Shown here one piece after another: positions 1 to 6,519 of a stretch of DNA of 7,702 nt. Below the pieces are notes generated by a model that was given only the letters and a program-made list of their open reading frames with translations, was not told where the DNA came from and did not search any database. Both the position numbers and the translations under genes were made by a program. Location: positions 1-7,702 of the forward strand of contig CAJOPJ010000228.1 in NCBI GenBank assembly GCA_905236325.1, read 5' to 3'. How positions within the stretch are numbered: position 1 is the first letter of the stretch; each line of letters opens with the position of its first letter. This DNA comes from an uncultured Selenomonadaceae bacterium. Its GTDB lineage: Bacteria > Bacillota > Negativicutes > Selenomonadales > Selenomonadaceae.

Positions 1-902
1 CCGGCAGCCATTTCCTGTGTTGTTGCTGACATATCTTGCGTATGTTCATTGAATTTCGTAACAAGCTCTTGAACTTGCGCGGACATTTCAACATTATTTT
101 CGGCTTCGCGGCGAACATTTTTCAAAATTTCACGCAAACTTTGTTGCATTTTTTCAAGCGCACGAACGACTGTTCCAACTTCATCATCACGGCGCGTAAG
201 TTCACTTGGAATTTGTCTTGTCAAATTGCCGCTTGCCACGCTGTCAAGTTCCTCAATCGCAAGTGAAAGTGGATTAGCAATGCCGCGTGAAATTGCAGTT
301 GCCATTCCAACGCCAAACAAAAGTCCAACAATTACAATGGCGATAAAAATTTTAATCGACAGATTATAAGCCTCCGAAGTCTGTTCAAACAAAACTTTGC
401 CTTCAAAAACATTATCCGGAGTTATTGCGCCCAAGTCGCCGGCAATTTTCTTAACAGTCATCAAACTTTGATACAATTTTAATTTATCGGCAGGTGAAGT
501 TGACAAGCCTTTGGTACTTTGCACAGCAGATTTTGCAGCGTTGATATTTGCGTCCAAACTTTGCAAAATTTCAAGTGACTTTTGGCTTGTTAAAATGCTT
601 TTTAATTTTTCGCTGTCGCCGGCAATTGAATCTAAATGACCAATAATATCGTCACGCAGGACATCAGGATTTAAGCCTGTACCAATCAGCAGGTAAGTAA
701 CATTAACATCAATATTTCTGTAATGACTGTTTGCATCGTTCAAAAACTGCGTCGCCATTAAGTTTGAATTGTACATTTTGTCAATAGCGTTTTTGGATTG
801 ACCATTGAAATAAATTCCAACTGCCGCAACAATGCAGGTAACGCCGATTAAGACAATCGACAAGAATAAAATTTTTATTTTTACTGAGAAATTTTCAAGC
901 AT
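1..902 (-). CDS. Methyl-accepting chemotaxis protein, 3' end beyond the window
   Basis: This is a membrane chemoreceptor that senses a ligand outside the cytoplasmic membrane and controls CheA through a cytoplasmic coiled-coil tip. About 300 residues are visible, reading open to the left edge. Residues 7-29 form the first membrane helix. Residues about 30-182 form an all-helical external domain of the size of the four-helix-bundle sensor of Tar/Trg-type receptors, with no sign of a Cache fold. Residues about 183-205 form the second membrane helix. A HAMP linker follows at about 206-262 (including NPL and RRDEVG), then the start of the signalling helix with repeated Q/E/A positions. The conserved tip and methylation sites lie mostly outside the window. 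The ATG at 902 follows GAGGAGG with a 7-nt gap, and that site overlaps the stop of the upstream lipoprotein gene. The family call is firm; the ligand is unknown, although the neighbour suggests a sugar delivered by the lipoprotein. Confidence 0.92.
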   Translation of the reverse strand, partial: MLENFSVKIKILFLSIVLIGVTCIVAAVGIYFNGQSKNAIDKMYNSNLMATQFLNDANSHYRNIDVNVTYLLIGTGLNPDVLRDDIIGHLDSIAGDSEKLKSILTSQKSLEILQSLDANINAAKSAVQSTKGLSTSPADKLKLYQSLMTVKKIAGDLGAITPDNVFEGKVLFEQTSEAYNLSIKIFIAIVIVGLLFGVGMATAISRGIANPLSLAIEELDSVASGNLTRQIPSELTRRDDEVGTVVRALEKMQQSLREILKNVRREAENNVEMSAQVQELVTKFNEHTQDMSATTQEMAA

Positions 903-909
903 TTTGCGA

Positions 910-916
910 CCTCCTC
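910..916 (-). promoter_or_regulatory. Ribosome binding site of the chemoreceptor, overlapping the upstream stop
   Basis: The minus strand reads GAGGAGG here, 7 nt before the ATG at 902. The TGA stop of the binding-protein gene occupies 915-917, so ribosomes ending the lipoprotein finish on the receptor's initiation site. This is the classic arrangement for translational coupling. Confidence 0.85.
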
Positions 917-1823
917 ACTGCGCCAACTGGGAAATATTATCTTTAGTTATTGAAACAAAAGGCACGATTACTGAGGAAGGATTGCCGCCTTGAATAATCT
1001 GCGCGACTAAGTCAACTGCGCTTTCTGCCTGTTTAACAGCGTCTTGCTTGACAGTCTGAACCATTTCACCGGCTTTTATAGCGTCGTCAACAGCGTCAAC
1101 GCCCGAAACTTGGCAACCTTGCAATCTGCCTGCCGCCTTCAACGCTTCAACCGCGCCGAGTGCCATCATATCATTACCGCAAATTATGCCGTCTATCTGC
1201 GGAAATAGAGTAAGCCACAAGGAAGTTATTTTCATGGCTTCAGTTTTTGAGTAGTCGCCGTCCTGAACATCAAGCAGTTCAATATCCGGGCGTTTGCTAA
1301 GGCAAGCGTCGCGAAAACCTTGCAAGCGTTTTTGCGCACTTGACTGCGTGCTTGTGCCTTCAAGATAAGCAACCTTCGCACCTTGCGGCAAAGTTGTAGC
1401 TAAATATTCCCCCTGCAACTTTCCTGCTTCATAGTCGTCCGACATAACATCAATATGCGTACCGCCATTTACACCGCGATTCAAAGACACAACAGGTATG
1501 CCTTTTTCATTTGCATTTTCAATTTCAGGAAGGATTAAATCACCGTCAACTGCAAGAAGTACAATCGCCGAAACGCCGTTTTCAATAGATTCCTTAATCT
1601 GATCAATCTGTGTATTTGCGTCGCCTTGCGCGTCGTAGTAAGTTACATTCAAGCCTTTTGACTGTGCGGCTTTTTCAAAAGAATTGCCAATTAAAGTGCC
1701 GCCAAAGGCATCCGACCTGTCAAAACAAAGATAAGCAACAGAACCGTCACCGCCTCCTCCGCCGCCGCAACCTGTTAAACCAAAAGTTGCAAGCAGTAAC
1801 AAAATTCCAAAAATTTTACGCAT
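915..1823 (-). CDS. Galactose/ribose-type periplasmic binding lipoprotein
   Basis: This 302-residue protein belongs to the type I periplasmic binding family (RbsB/MglB-like, Peripla_BP_4), which binds sugars outside the membrane. A short basic start (MRK) and hydrophobic helix lead to the lipobox LTGC with Cys19, so it should be a lipid-anchored protein. Six glycines follow the cysteine as a flexible tether. The mature protein has the family pattern: an AYLCFDRSDAF first strand and loop, NGVSAIVLLAVDGD, KGIPVVSLNRGV, a DYEAGKLQGEYLA helix, GTSTQSSAQKRLQGF, DGIICGNDMMALGAVEAL, and a GVDAVDDAIKAGEMVQTVKQD hinge region split over two domains. The ATG at 1823 is chosen over an upstream in-frame TTG because AGGAGGT lies 9 nt before it and the signal peptide then starts normally. 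No transporter ATPase or permease gene is adjacent; the next gene is a chemoreceptor, so sensing is a likely role. The exact sugar cannot be read from the sequence. Confidence 0.92.
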   Translation of the reverse strand: MRKIFGILLLLATFGLTGCGGGGGGDGSVAYLCFDRSDAFGGTLIGNSFEKAAQSKGLNVTYYDAQGDANTQIDQIKESIENGVSAIVLLAVDGDLILPEIENANEKGIPVVSLNRGVNGGTHIDVMSDDYEAGKLQGEYLATTLPQGAKVAYLEGTSTQSSAQKRLQGFRDACLSKRPDIELLDVQDGDYSKTEAMKITSLWLTLFPQIDGIICGNDMMALGAVEALKAAGRLQGCQVSGVDAVDDAIKAGEMVQTVKQDAVKQAESAVDLVAQIIQGGNPSSVIVPFVSITKDNISQLAQ

Positions 1824-1832
1824 TGTAAAATT

Positions 1833-1839
1833 ACCTCCT
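1833..1839 (-). promoter_or_regulatory. Ribosome binding site fixing the lipoprotein start
   Basis: The minus strand reads AGGAGGT, 9 nt before the ATG at 1823. It lies inside the stretch that would be coding if the upstream TTG at 1844 were used, which argues for the ATG. Confidence 0.85.
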
Positions 1840-1856
1840 AACAAAAATTTTGAAAA

Positions 1857-1885
1857 ATTCTATCACAACTGAAGGAAAATCACAA
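1857..1885 (-). promoter_or_regulatory. Candidate sigma-70-type promoter for the lipoprotein-chemoreceptor unit
   Basis: On the minus strand TTGTGA (1880-1885) is the -35 box and TAGAAT (1857-1862) the -10 box, with exactly 17 bp between them. They match consensus at 4 of 6 and 5 of 6 positions. Transcription would start near 1850, giving a short leader with the ribosome binding site intact. The heptamer TTGTGAT occurs twice here as a direct repeat (plus-strand 1862-1868 and 1879-1885), so a regulator could bind over the promoter. This is prediction only, in AT-rich DNA where chance matches are common. Confidence 0.45.
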
Positions 1886-1915
1886 TTTAATGTCAAAATT
1901 TTTATAAAAATAAAT

Positions 1916-1929
1916 TTCCAAATTTGGAA
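1916..1929. promoter_or_regulatory. Perfect 14-bp palindrome upstream of galU
   Basis: TTCCAAATTTGGAA is its own reverse complement. It ends just before the galU ribosome binding site and lies about 8 bp downstream of a possible -10 box, TATAAA at 1903-1908. No convincing -35 box matches that -10. The position fits an operator for a dimeric repressor; as RNA it could form only a weak 5-bp stem. The palindrome is certain, its function is inference. Confidence 0.4.
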
Positions 1930-1942
1930 GGTGGAGAATTTT

Positions 1943-2833
1943 ATGAAACTTAGAAAAGCAGTTATCCCTGCGGCAGGATTGGGTACAAGATTTTTACCGG
2001 CGACAAAAGCTCAAGCTAAAGAAATGTTGCCGATTGTTGATAAGCCGACAATTCAATACATAGTTGAGGAAGCCGCATCTGCCGGCGTTGAAGATATTAT
2101 TATCGTAACCGGCAGAAGTAAGCGTTCGATTGAAGATCACTTCGATCGCTCGATTGAACTTGAACTTGAACTTGAACGCGACGGTAAAGCCGAAATTTTG
2201 GAAATGGTAAAATCTATTTCTGAAATTGCAAATATACATTTCATCAGGCAAAAGCAAACGCTCGGACTTGGTCACGCTGTTTTGACTGCAAGTCATTTTA
2301 TCGGTAATGAACCATTCGCAGTTCTGCTTGGCGACGATGTCATTGTTTCAAAAAAACTTGTGCTTCAGCAAATGCTTGAGGTTTTTAATGAATATCAAAC
2401 TTCAGTCATTGGCGGGCAGGAAGTTTTGCTTGAAAATATTGGCAAGTATTCTTCACTGGACGGTAAGCAAATTGAGGATGGCATTTATAAAGTTCGCAAC
2501 ATAATTGAAAAGCCTAAGCCTGAGGAAGTTTTTTCCAACATTGCAATTCTTGGCAGATATATTTTGACGCCGAAAATTTTTCAATATCTTGAAACGCAAA
2601 CGCCCGGCTACAATGGCGAAATTCAGCTGACAGATTCACTCAATCGACTGGCGCATGATGAAGCTATGTACGCTTACATTTACAAAGGACACCGATATGA
2701 CATTGGCAGTAAGCTGGGATTTTTGCAGGCGAACATTGAATTTGCATTGCGTAATCCTGAAGTTGCCGACAACTTGAAAGATTATCTGAACAAATTGCAC
2801 GACAATATGGACTCGATGTTGGATTATGATTAA
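1943..2833 (+). CDS. galU: UTP-glucose-1-phosphate uridylyltransferase
   Basis: The cytoplasmic enzyme makes UDP-glucose and pyrophosphate from UTP and glucose 1-phosphate, feeding capsule, LPS or glycolipid sugars and galactose metabolism. The 296-residue length is typical of bacterial GalU. Seen motifs are the nucleotide-binding start AAGLGTRFLPATKA (10-23), MLPIVDKPTIQYIVEEA (28-44), RQKQTLGLGHAV (102-113), the metal-binding LGDD (129-132), IIEKPKPEEVFSNIAILGRY, and GEIQLTDSL near the C-terminus. The ATG at 1943 has GGTGGAG 6 nt upstream and begins at the family's usual N-terminus. A TTG at 1850 would add 31 residues with no family match. Residue 25 is Ala where the family nearly always has Pro (KAQPKEM). 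It is the first gene of a four-gene plus-strand run and overlaps the next gene by 8 bp if the first ATG of that gene is used. Confidence 0.97.
   Translation: MKLRKAVIPAAGLGTRFLPATKAQAKEMLPIVDKPTIQYIVEEAASAGVEDIIIVTGRSKRSIEDHFDRSIELELELERDGKAEILEMVKSISEIANIHFIRQKQTLGLGHAVLTASHFIGNEPFAVLLGDDVIVSKKLVLQQMLEVFNEYQTSVIGGQEVLLENIGKYSSLDGKQIEDGIYKVRNIIEKPKPEEVFSNIAILGRYILTPKIFQYLETQTPGYNGEIQLTDSLNRLAHDEAMYAYIYKGHRYDIGSKLGFLQANIEFALRNPEVADNLKDYLNKLHDNMDSMLDYD
2154..2177 (+). repeat. Four perfect TTGAAC hexamers inside galU
   Basis: Four head-to-tail copies of TTGAAC encode a Glu-Leu repeat (residues about 71-78, IELELELE). The family has a similar acidic-hydrophobic helix here, so the protein pattern is ordinary. 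The identical codons make the DNA a tandem repeat. Because the unit is 6 bp, gain or loss of a copy would keep the frame. Confidence 0.85.
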
Positions 2834-3950
2834 GATGAAAAACAAAATTGTAATTGCGATTGACAGTTTTAAAGGCAGTCTGTCAAGCCTTGAGGCTGGC
2901 AAATCAGCTGAAGTTGGAATAAAAAATTTTCTGCAAAATGCCGAAATTAAAGTTTTTCCACTGGCGGACGGCGGCGAAGGCACTTGTAAAACTTTAACTG
3001 CCGGACTTGGCGGCAAAATTAAATCTGTCGAAGTCACAGGTCCTGTCGGCAAAAAAATCTGCGCGGAGTATGGATTTATAGCCGAAGAAAATTTAGCAGT
3101 GTTGGAAATGGCAAGCGCGGCAGGTCTTGAACTTGTAGCTGACAATTTACGCAATCCACTAAACACCACAACTTTTGGCGTCGGCGAAAGTATTTTGGAC
3201 GCAATAAAAATCGGCTGTCGAAATTTTATAATTGGAATCGGCGGTTCGGCAACTAACGACTGCGGACTTGGTATGTTGACTGCGCTTGGTTTTGAATTTT
3301 TAAATTCAGCAAATCAACCGTGCGGAATTTTCGGACGCGATTTGCAATTTGTTGAAAAAATTATTTCTGCCAAAGTACCTGCCGAAATTTTCGACTGCAA
3401 CTTCAAAATTGCTTGCGATGTAAAAAATTTGCTGACAGGCAAAAATGGTTGCAGTGAAATTTACGCCCCACAAAAAGGCGCAGCGCCTGAAGTTGTTCAG
3501 CAAATGGACAGTTGGATTAAAAATTTTGCCAAGCTGAAAAATTCTGTCGAAGTCGAAGGCGACGGCGCAGCCGGTGGTTTAGGTTTTGCGTTTAGAAACT
3601 TTCTTTGCGGAAATTTAATTCCGGGTGTGGACTTGGTTTTGGAAACGCTGAACATTGCTGAAGATTTAAAAACTGCGGACTTGCTGATAACCGGCGAAGG
3701 TTCGATTGACAATCAGACTTTGCAAGGCAAGGCACCTGCAGGCGTTGCAAAATTGGCAAAAAAAATAAATCCTGCAATTAAAGTCGTGGCGATTGGCGGC
3801 ACAGTTCAAAAAATAAATTTAAATTCAGATATTGACGCAGTATTTTCAATCTTGCGCCGACCAATGGTTTTGTCTGACGCTATGCAAAAAAATATCGCGC
3901 TGGAAAATATTTCAGCAGTTGTTGAGCAGATAGTCAGATTAGTTTTTTAG
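2826..3950 (+). CDS. glxK: Glycerate kinase (GarK/GlxK family)
   Basis: The enzyme phosphorylates D-glycerate with ATP, giving 2- or 3-phosphoglycerate for lower glycolysis; bacterial GarK/GlxK enzymes of this family make 2-phosphoglycerate. At 374 residues it is full length. Motifs seen are IAIDSFKGSLSS (10-21), PLADGGEGT (45-53), TTTFGVGESILDA, the glycine-rich GIGGSATND (137-145), CDVKNLLTGKNG with APQKGA, GDGAAGGLGFAF, PGVDLVLE, and TGEGSID with QTLQGKAPAGVAKLAK (from 289). The usual Arg of TGEGRID is Ser293. Two starts are possible. The ATG at 2826 overlaps the galU end by 8 bp; the ATG at 2835 starts MKNKIVIAID, closer to the family N-terminus. Neither has a strong ribosome binding site, so translation probably depends on coupling to galU. 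The family call is firm; the symbol is by family, since garK and glxK cannot be told apart here. Confidence 0.94.
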   Translation: MIKMKNKIVIAIDSFKGSLSSLEAGKSAEVGIKNFLQNAEIKVFPLADGGEGTCKTLTAGLGGKIKSVEVTGPVGKKICAEYGFIAEENLAVLEMASAAGLELVADNLRNPLNTTTFGVGESILDAIKIGCRNFIIGIGGSATNDCGLGMLTALGFEFLNSANQPCGIFGRDLQFVEKIISAKVPAEIFDCNFKIACDVKNLLTGKNGCSEIYAPQKGAAPEVVQQMDSWIKNFAKLKNSVEVEGDGAAGGLGFAFRNFLCGNLIPGVDLVLETLNIAEDLKTADLLITGEGSIDNQTLQGKAPAGVAKLAKKINPAIKVVAIGGTVQKINLNSDIDAVFSILRRPMVLSDAMQKNIALENISAVVEQIVRLVF

Positions 3951-3960
3951 CAGATTAGTT
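3935..3960 (+). repeat. Pair of 10-bp direct repeats across the kinase stop
   Basis: CAGATTAGTT occurs at 3935-3944 and again at 3951-3960, a 16-bp period. The first copy lies in the last codons of the kinase and the second in the short gap before the next gene. It looks like a small local duplication; no function is evident. Confidence 0.6.
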
Positions 3961-3970
3961 GGTTGATTTT

Positions 3971-5194
3971 ATGGGCGAATATTTATATTTACAGCCGAAA
4001 TATGTCGGCAAATTTCATTGCGACGGCAAAGTTTGTCCTGCAAACTGTTGCAAACGCGACTGGCGAATTTTAATTGATTATGAAACATTTGCAAAATATC
4101 AGTCGATAGAATCGGACGCGCACGAAATTACAAGTCAGCTTGAAAAAAATCCTGAAGGCGAAGGTTACTTGATAAAGCAGGGCGTTGACGGCTGTCCATT
4201 TATGATTGAAGGCTGTTATTGCGGAATCCAACGCAAGCATGGTGAACAATTTTTGTCTGAAACTTGCCTTACTTATCCGCGACAACTTTGTAACTTCGGC
4301 GAAATTATTGAACGCACTTTAACGCCGACTTGTCCACTTGCCGCCGAACTGATTTTAAATTCAAAACGCTTGGAATTTGAATTTGCGCAACTGAATTTAC
4401 CTGACTGGGCGCAAGGAAATTTAGTCATCGGAAAAAACAAAGTTCCGCAAGAAATTTATCCTGTGATAATCGAACTGCAATTGACTGCAATTTCAATTTT
4501 GCAGGAAAAGCGGCTTACAATAAATCACCGACTGATAATTTTGGGCTACTATTTATTTCAAGTTGAAGAAATTATTCAACGCAACGAACTGCATTTGTTG
4601 GAAACGCTGAACAAAATTTATCGGTCGGAAGAATTTTTTGCAGAACAAATTCCGCAACTTTTGGACAGTGTGAATTTTCAAATTCTGGAATTTGCTGAAA
4701 CAATGTTCGGTTTGCTGAAAAAAATTTATGGCGATGGCGAAGTTTTGACTACCGAAAGCAATTTGCATTACATTGAAAAACTTTGCAAGGCGTTCAGTGT
4801 GAATTTTTCAGCTGATTTAAATATTCGCGAACTTGCCGAAAATTATTTTGACTTGGGCGAAATTAAAAAATCTTTCGACGCAGATTTTGCAGGCGCGTTT
4901 GAAAATTATCTTGTGAATGATTTTTTCGGCGGAGTTTATCCTTACAAAGTTGAAGGCACAATTCAGCAAAATTACGCAGTTTTTATTGCGCGTTTTAAAA
5001 TTTTGGAATTGATTGCGCTGTCGATTTTTGCTGAAAGTCGCGCTGATGAAAATTCTACGCGCACTGAAATTTTTAAAATGCTGACTGATATTTCAATGGA
5101 CTTGAACCACAATGAAAATTATCTTGCAGCAATTGAAAATTTTCTGCAAAATAAATCTGATATTACAACTTTAATGCGCAGTTTGTTGGATTGA
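3971..5194 (+). CDS. fliB: FliB-family lysine-N-methylase (Fe-S cysteine-cluster protein)
   Basis: This 407-residue protein matches the FliB family, whose Salmonella member methylates lysines on flagellin using S-adenosylmethionine and a 4Fe-4S cluster. The cysteine signature is complete: C17, C22 and C26-C27 in the N-terminal block, then GCPFMIEGCYCGIQ (C75, C82, C84), ETCLTYPR (C99), C107 and TLTPTCP (C121). YPR and the TLTxxCP element are family hallmarks. The C-terminal two thirds is helical and poorly conserved. The ATG at 3971 gives the family's typical beginning (YLQPKYVGKFHCDG); a TTG at 3959 would add four residues. The ribosome binding site is weak. It sits 20 bp after the kinase and 17 bp before the patB gene. 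No flagellin or flagellar gene is in the window, so the target protein is open. Many FliB homologues are annotated only by similarity. Confidence 0.86.
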   Translation: MGEYLYLQPKYVGKFHCDGKVCPANCCKRDWRILIDYETFAKYQSIESDAHEITSQLEKNPEGEGYLIKQGVDGCPFMIEGCYCGIQRKHGEQFLSETCLTYPRQLCNFGEIIERTLTPTCPLAAELILNSKRLEFEFAQLNLPDWAQGNLVIGKNKVPQEIYPVIIELQLTAISILQEKRLTINHRLIILGYYLFQVEEIIQRNELHLLETLNKIYRSEEFFAEQIPQLLDSVNFQILEFAETMFGLLKKIYGDGEVLTTESNLHYIEKLCKAFSVNFSADLNIRELAENYFDLGEIKKSFDADFAGAFENYLVNDFFGGVYPYKVEGTIQQNYAVFIARFKILELIALSIFAESRADENSTRTEIFKMLTDISMDLNHNENYLAAIENFLQNKSDITTLMRSLLD

Positions 5195-5200
5195 ATTTTT

Positions 5201-5205
5201 GGAGG
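5201..5205 (+). promoter_or_regulatory. Ribosome binding site selecting a GTG start
   Basis: GGAGG lies 7 nt before the GTG at 5213. It supports that non-ATG codon as the start of the aminotransferase-fold gene. Confidence 0.8.
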
Positions 5206-5212
5206 CGATTTT

Positions 5213-6418
5213 GTGAAGTATGATTTTGAAAAAATTTTCGACAGGCACGGCAAAGACGCATTGGCGATTGACGGCTTGGGCACAATTCCGGAATTTACAC
5301 CTGCGCAACCTGAGGAAGGTTTTGATTCAATTCCACTTTGGGTTGCCGATATGAACTTTGCAACTGCGCCGTCAATTGTTGAAGCAATTATTGAACGCGC
5401 AAAGCATCCAATTTTCGGCTACTTTCAACTCAGCGACAAATATTTTAATTCAATCCTTGATTGGCAAAAATTCAGAAATAATGTTACAGATTTAAAACCT
5501 GAATATATCGGCTTTGAAAACGGCGTACTCGGCGGCGTGATTAGTGCGCTGAATGTTCTGTGTTCAAAAGGCGACAATGTTTTACTTCATTCGCCAACTT
5601 ATGTAGGCTTTGAAATGTCACTTACCAACAATGGTTACAAAATTATTCACAGCGAACTTGTACGCGATGAAAAAAATATTTGGCGTATGAATTTTAATGA
5701 CATGGAGCGCAAAATTGTTGAAAATAAAATTCACGCCGCCATAATCTGTTCACCACACAATCCAACCGGCAGAGTTTGGGAACGAACTGAACTTGAACGC
5801 GCTTTTGAAATTTTTGAACGCCACAATGTTTTTGTCATTTCGGACGAAATTTGGTCAGACTTAATTTTCAGCGGCAATAAACATATTCCAACTTCGCAGA
5901 TAAACAATTACGCGCACGAACATACAGCAAGTTTTTATTCACCAAGCAAAACTTTCAATTTAGCCGGAATTGTCGGCGCGTATCATTTAATTTACAATTC
6001 TTGGTTGCGCGACAGAATTTTGAAAGAATCTTCACTGCCGCACTACAATGAACTGAATGTTTTTTCAATGCACGCGCTGATTGGCGGCTATTCAAAAATT
6101 GGTAGCGAATGGCTGACCGAACTCAATCAAGTGCTGGAAAAAAATTCTGCGTATGTTTATGACTTTGTTATAAAAAATTTTTCCGGCGTGAAAGTTTCAA
6201 AGGCGCAGGGAACTTATATGCTGTTCTTGGATTGCGAAAATTATTGCCGTGAAAAAAATATTTCACAAAATGAACTTTTAAAGCGCGGCTGGGCAAAAGG
6301 CGTTACTTGGCACGACGGTAATTTATTTAATGCGCCTTTCGGCTTAAGATTATCACTGGCAAGTCCTTTCAGCCTGATTGAAGAAGCCTGCGACAGAATG
6401 AAAAAATTTATTTTTTAG
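5213..6418 (+). CDS. patB: PatB/MalY-type PLP-dependent C-S lyase (cystathionine beta-lyase)
   Basis: This is a fold-type I PLP enzyme of 401 residues, the usual MalY/PatB length. The family cleaves the C-S bond of cystathionine or cysteine, giving pyruvate, ammonia and homocysteine or sulfide in the cytoplasm. Seen are the N-terminal DRHGKDALAIDG and LWVADMNFATAP, PHNPTGRVW (from 181, with the cofactor-contacting Asn183), SDEIWSDLIF (from 210, Asp211 to the pyridine nitrogen), SPSKTFNLAG (from 243) with the Schiff-base lysine near residue 246, and a C-terminal FGLRLSLASP carrying the carboxylate-binding Arg. The start is GTG, set by GGAGG. It is the last gene of the run and is followed by a terminator. 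An aminotransferase activity cannot be excluded from sequence, but the D-G-L-G and WVADM elements favour the C-S lyase subfamily. Confidence 0.93.
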   Translation: MKYDFEKIFDRHGKDALAIDGLGTIPEFTPAQPEEGFDSIPLWVADMNFATAPSIVEAIIERAKHPIFGYFQLSDKYFNSILDWQKFRNNVTDLKPEYIGFENGVLGGVISALNVLCSKGDNVLLHSPTYVGFEMSLTNNGYKIIHSELVRDEKNIWRMNFNDMERKIVENKIHAAIICSPHNPTGRVWERTELERAFEIFERHNVFVISDEIWSDLIFSGNKHIPTSQINNYAHEHTASFYSPSKTFNLAGIVGAYHLIYNSWLRDRILKESSLPHYNELNVFSMHALIGGYSKIGSEWLTELNQVLEKNSAYVYDFVIKNFSGVKVSKAQGTYMLFLDCENYCREKNISQNELLKRGWAKGVTWHDGNLFNAPFGLRLSLASPFSLIEEACDRMKKFIF

Positions 6419-6482
6419 CAAAAAAATTTCCTCTAATTGGATTTTTTTATAAATTTTTCAACAAAATCAACTGAAATTTTGC

Positions 6483-6518
6483 AAAAAAAATATCCTCCAA
6501 ATGCGGAGGATTTTTTTA
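6483..6518. terminator. Bidirectional intrinsic terminator between convergent genes
   Basis: TCCTCC (6493-6498) pairs with GGAGGA (6505-6510) around a 6-nt loop. The stem is flanked by eight A on the left (6483-6490) and seven T on the right (6511-6517). The plus-strand transcript ends in a U run after the hairpin. The minus-strand transcript has the same stem followed by AUAUUUUUUUU. It can therefore end both the galU-patB run and the livH transcript. Confidence 0.85.
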
Positions 6519-6519
6519 T

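Noticed and set aside
1824..1844. A longer lipoprotein starting at TTG 1844
   Set aside because: This would place the ribosome binding site inside the coding region and put seven extra residues before a normal signal peptide.
1850..1942. A 31-residue N-terminal extension of GalU from TTG 1850
   Set aside because: The extension has no family match, covers the divergent promoter region, and the ATG at 1943 has a well-placed GGTGGAG.
2636..3169. A 177-codon open frame on the minus strand across the galU-kinase junction
   Set aside because: It lies opposite two strongly conserved genes, has no ribosome binding site I can see, and its protein is low-complexity with no family pattern. It is a shadow of the coding strand.
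6420..6451. A second terminator just after the patB stop
   Set aside because: The possible stem is only three base pairs around a 7-nt loop, with a bulge and A-T pairs below it. The hairpin at 6493-6510 is far more convincing.
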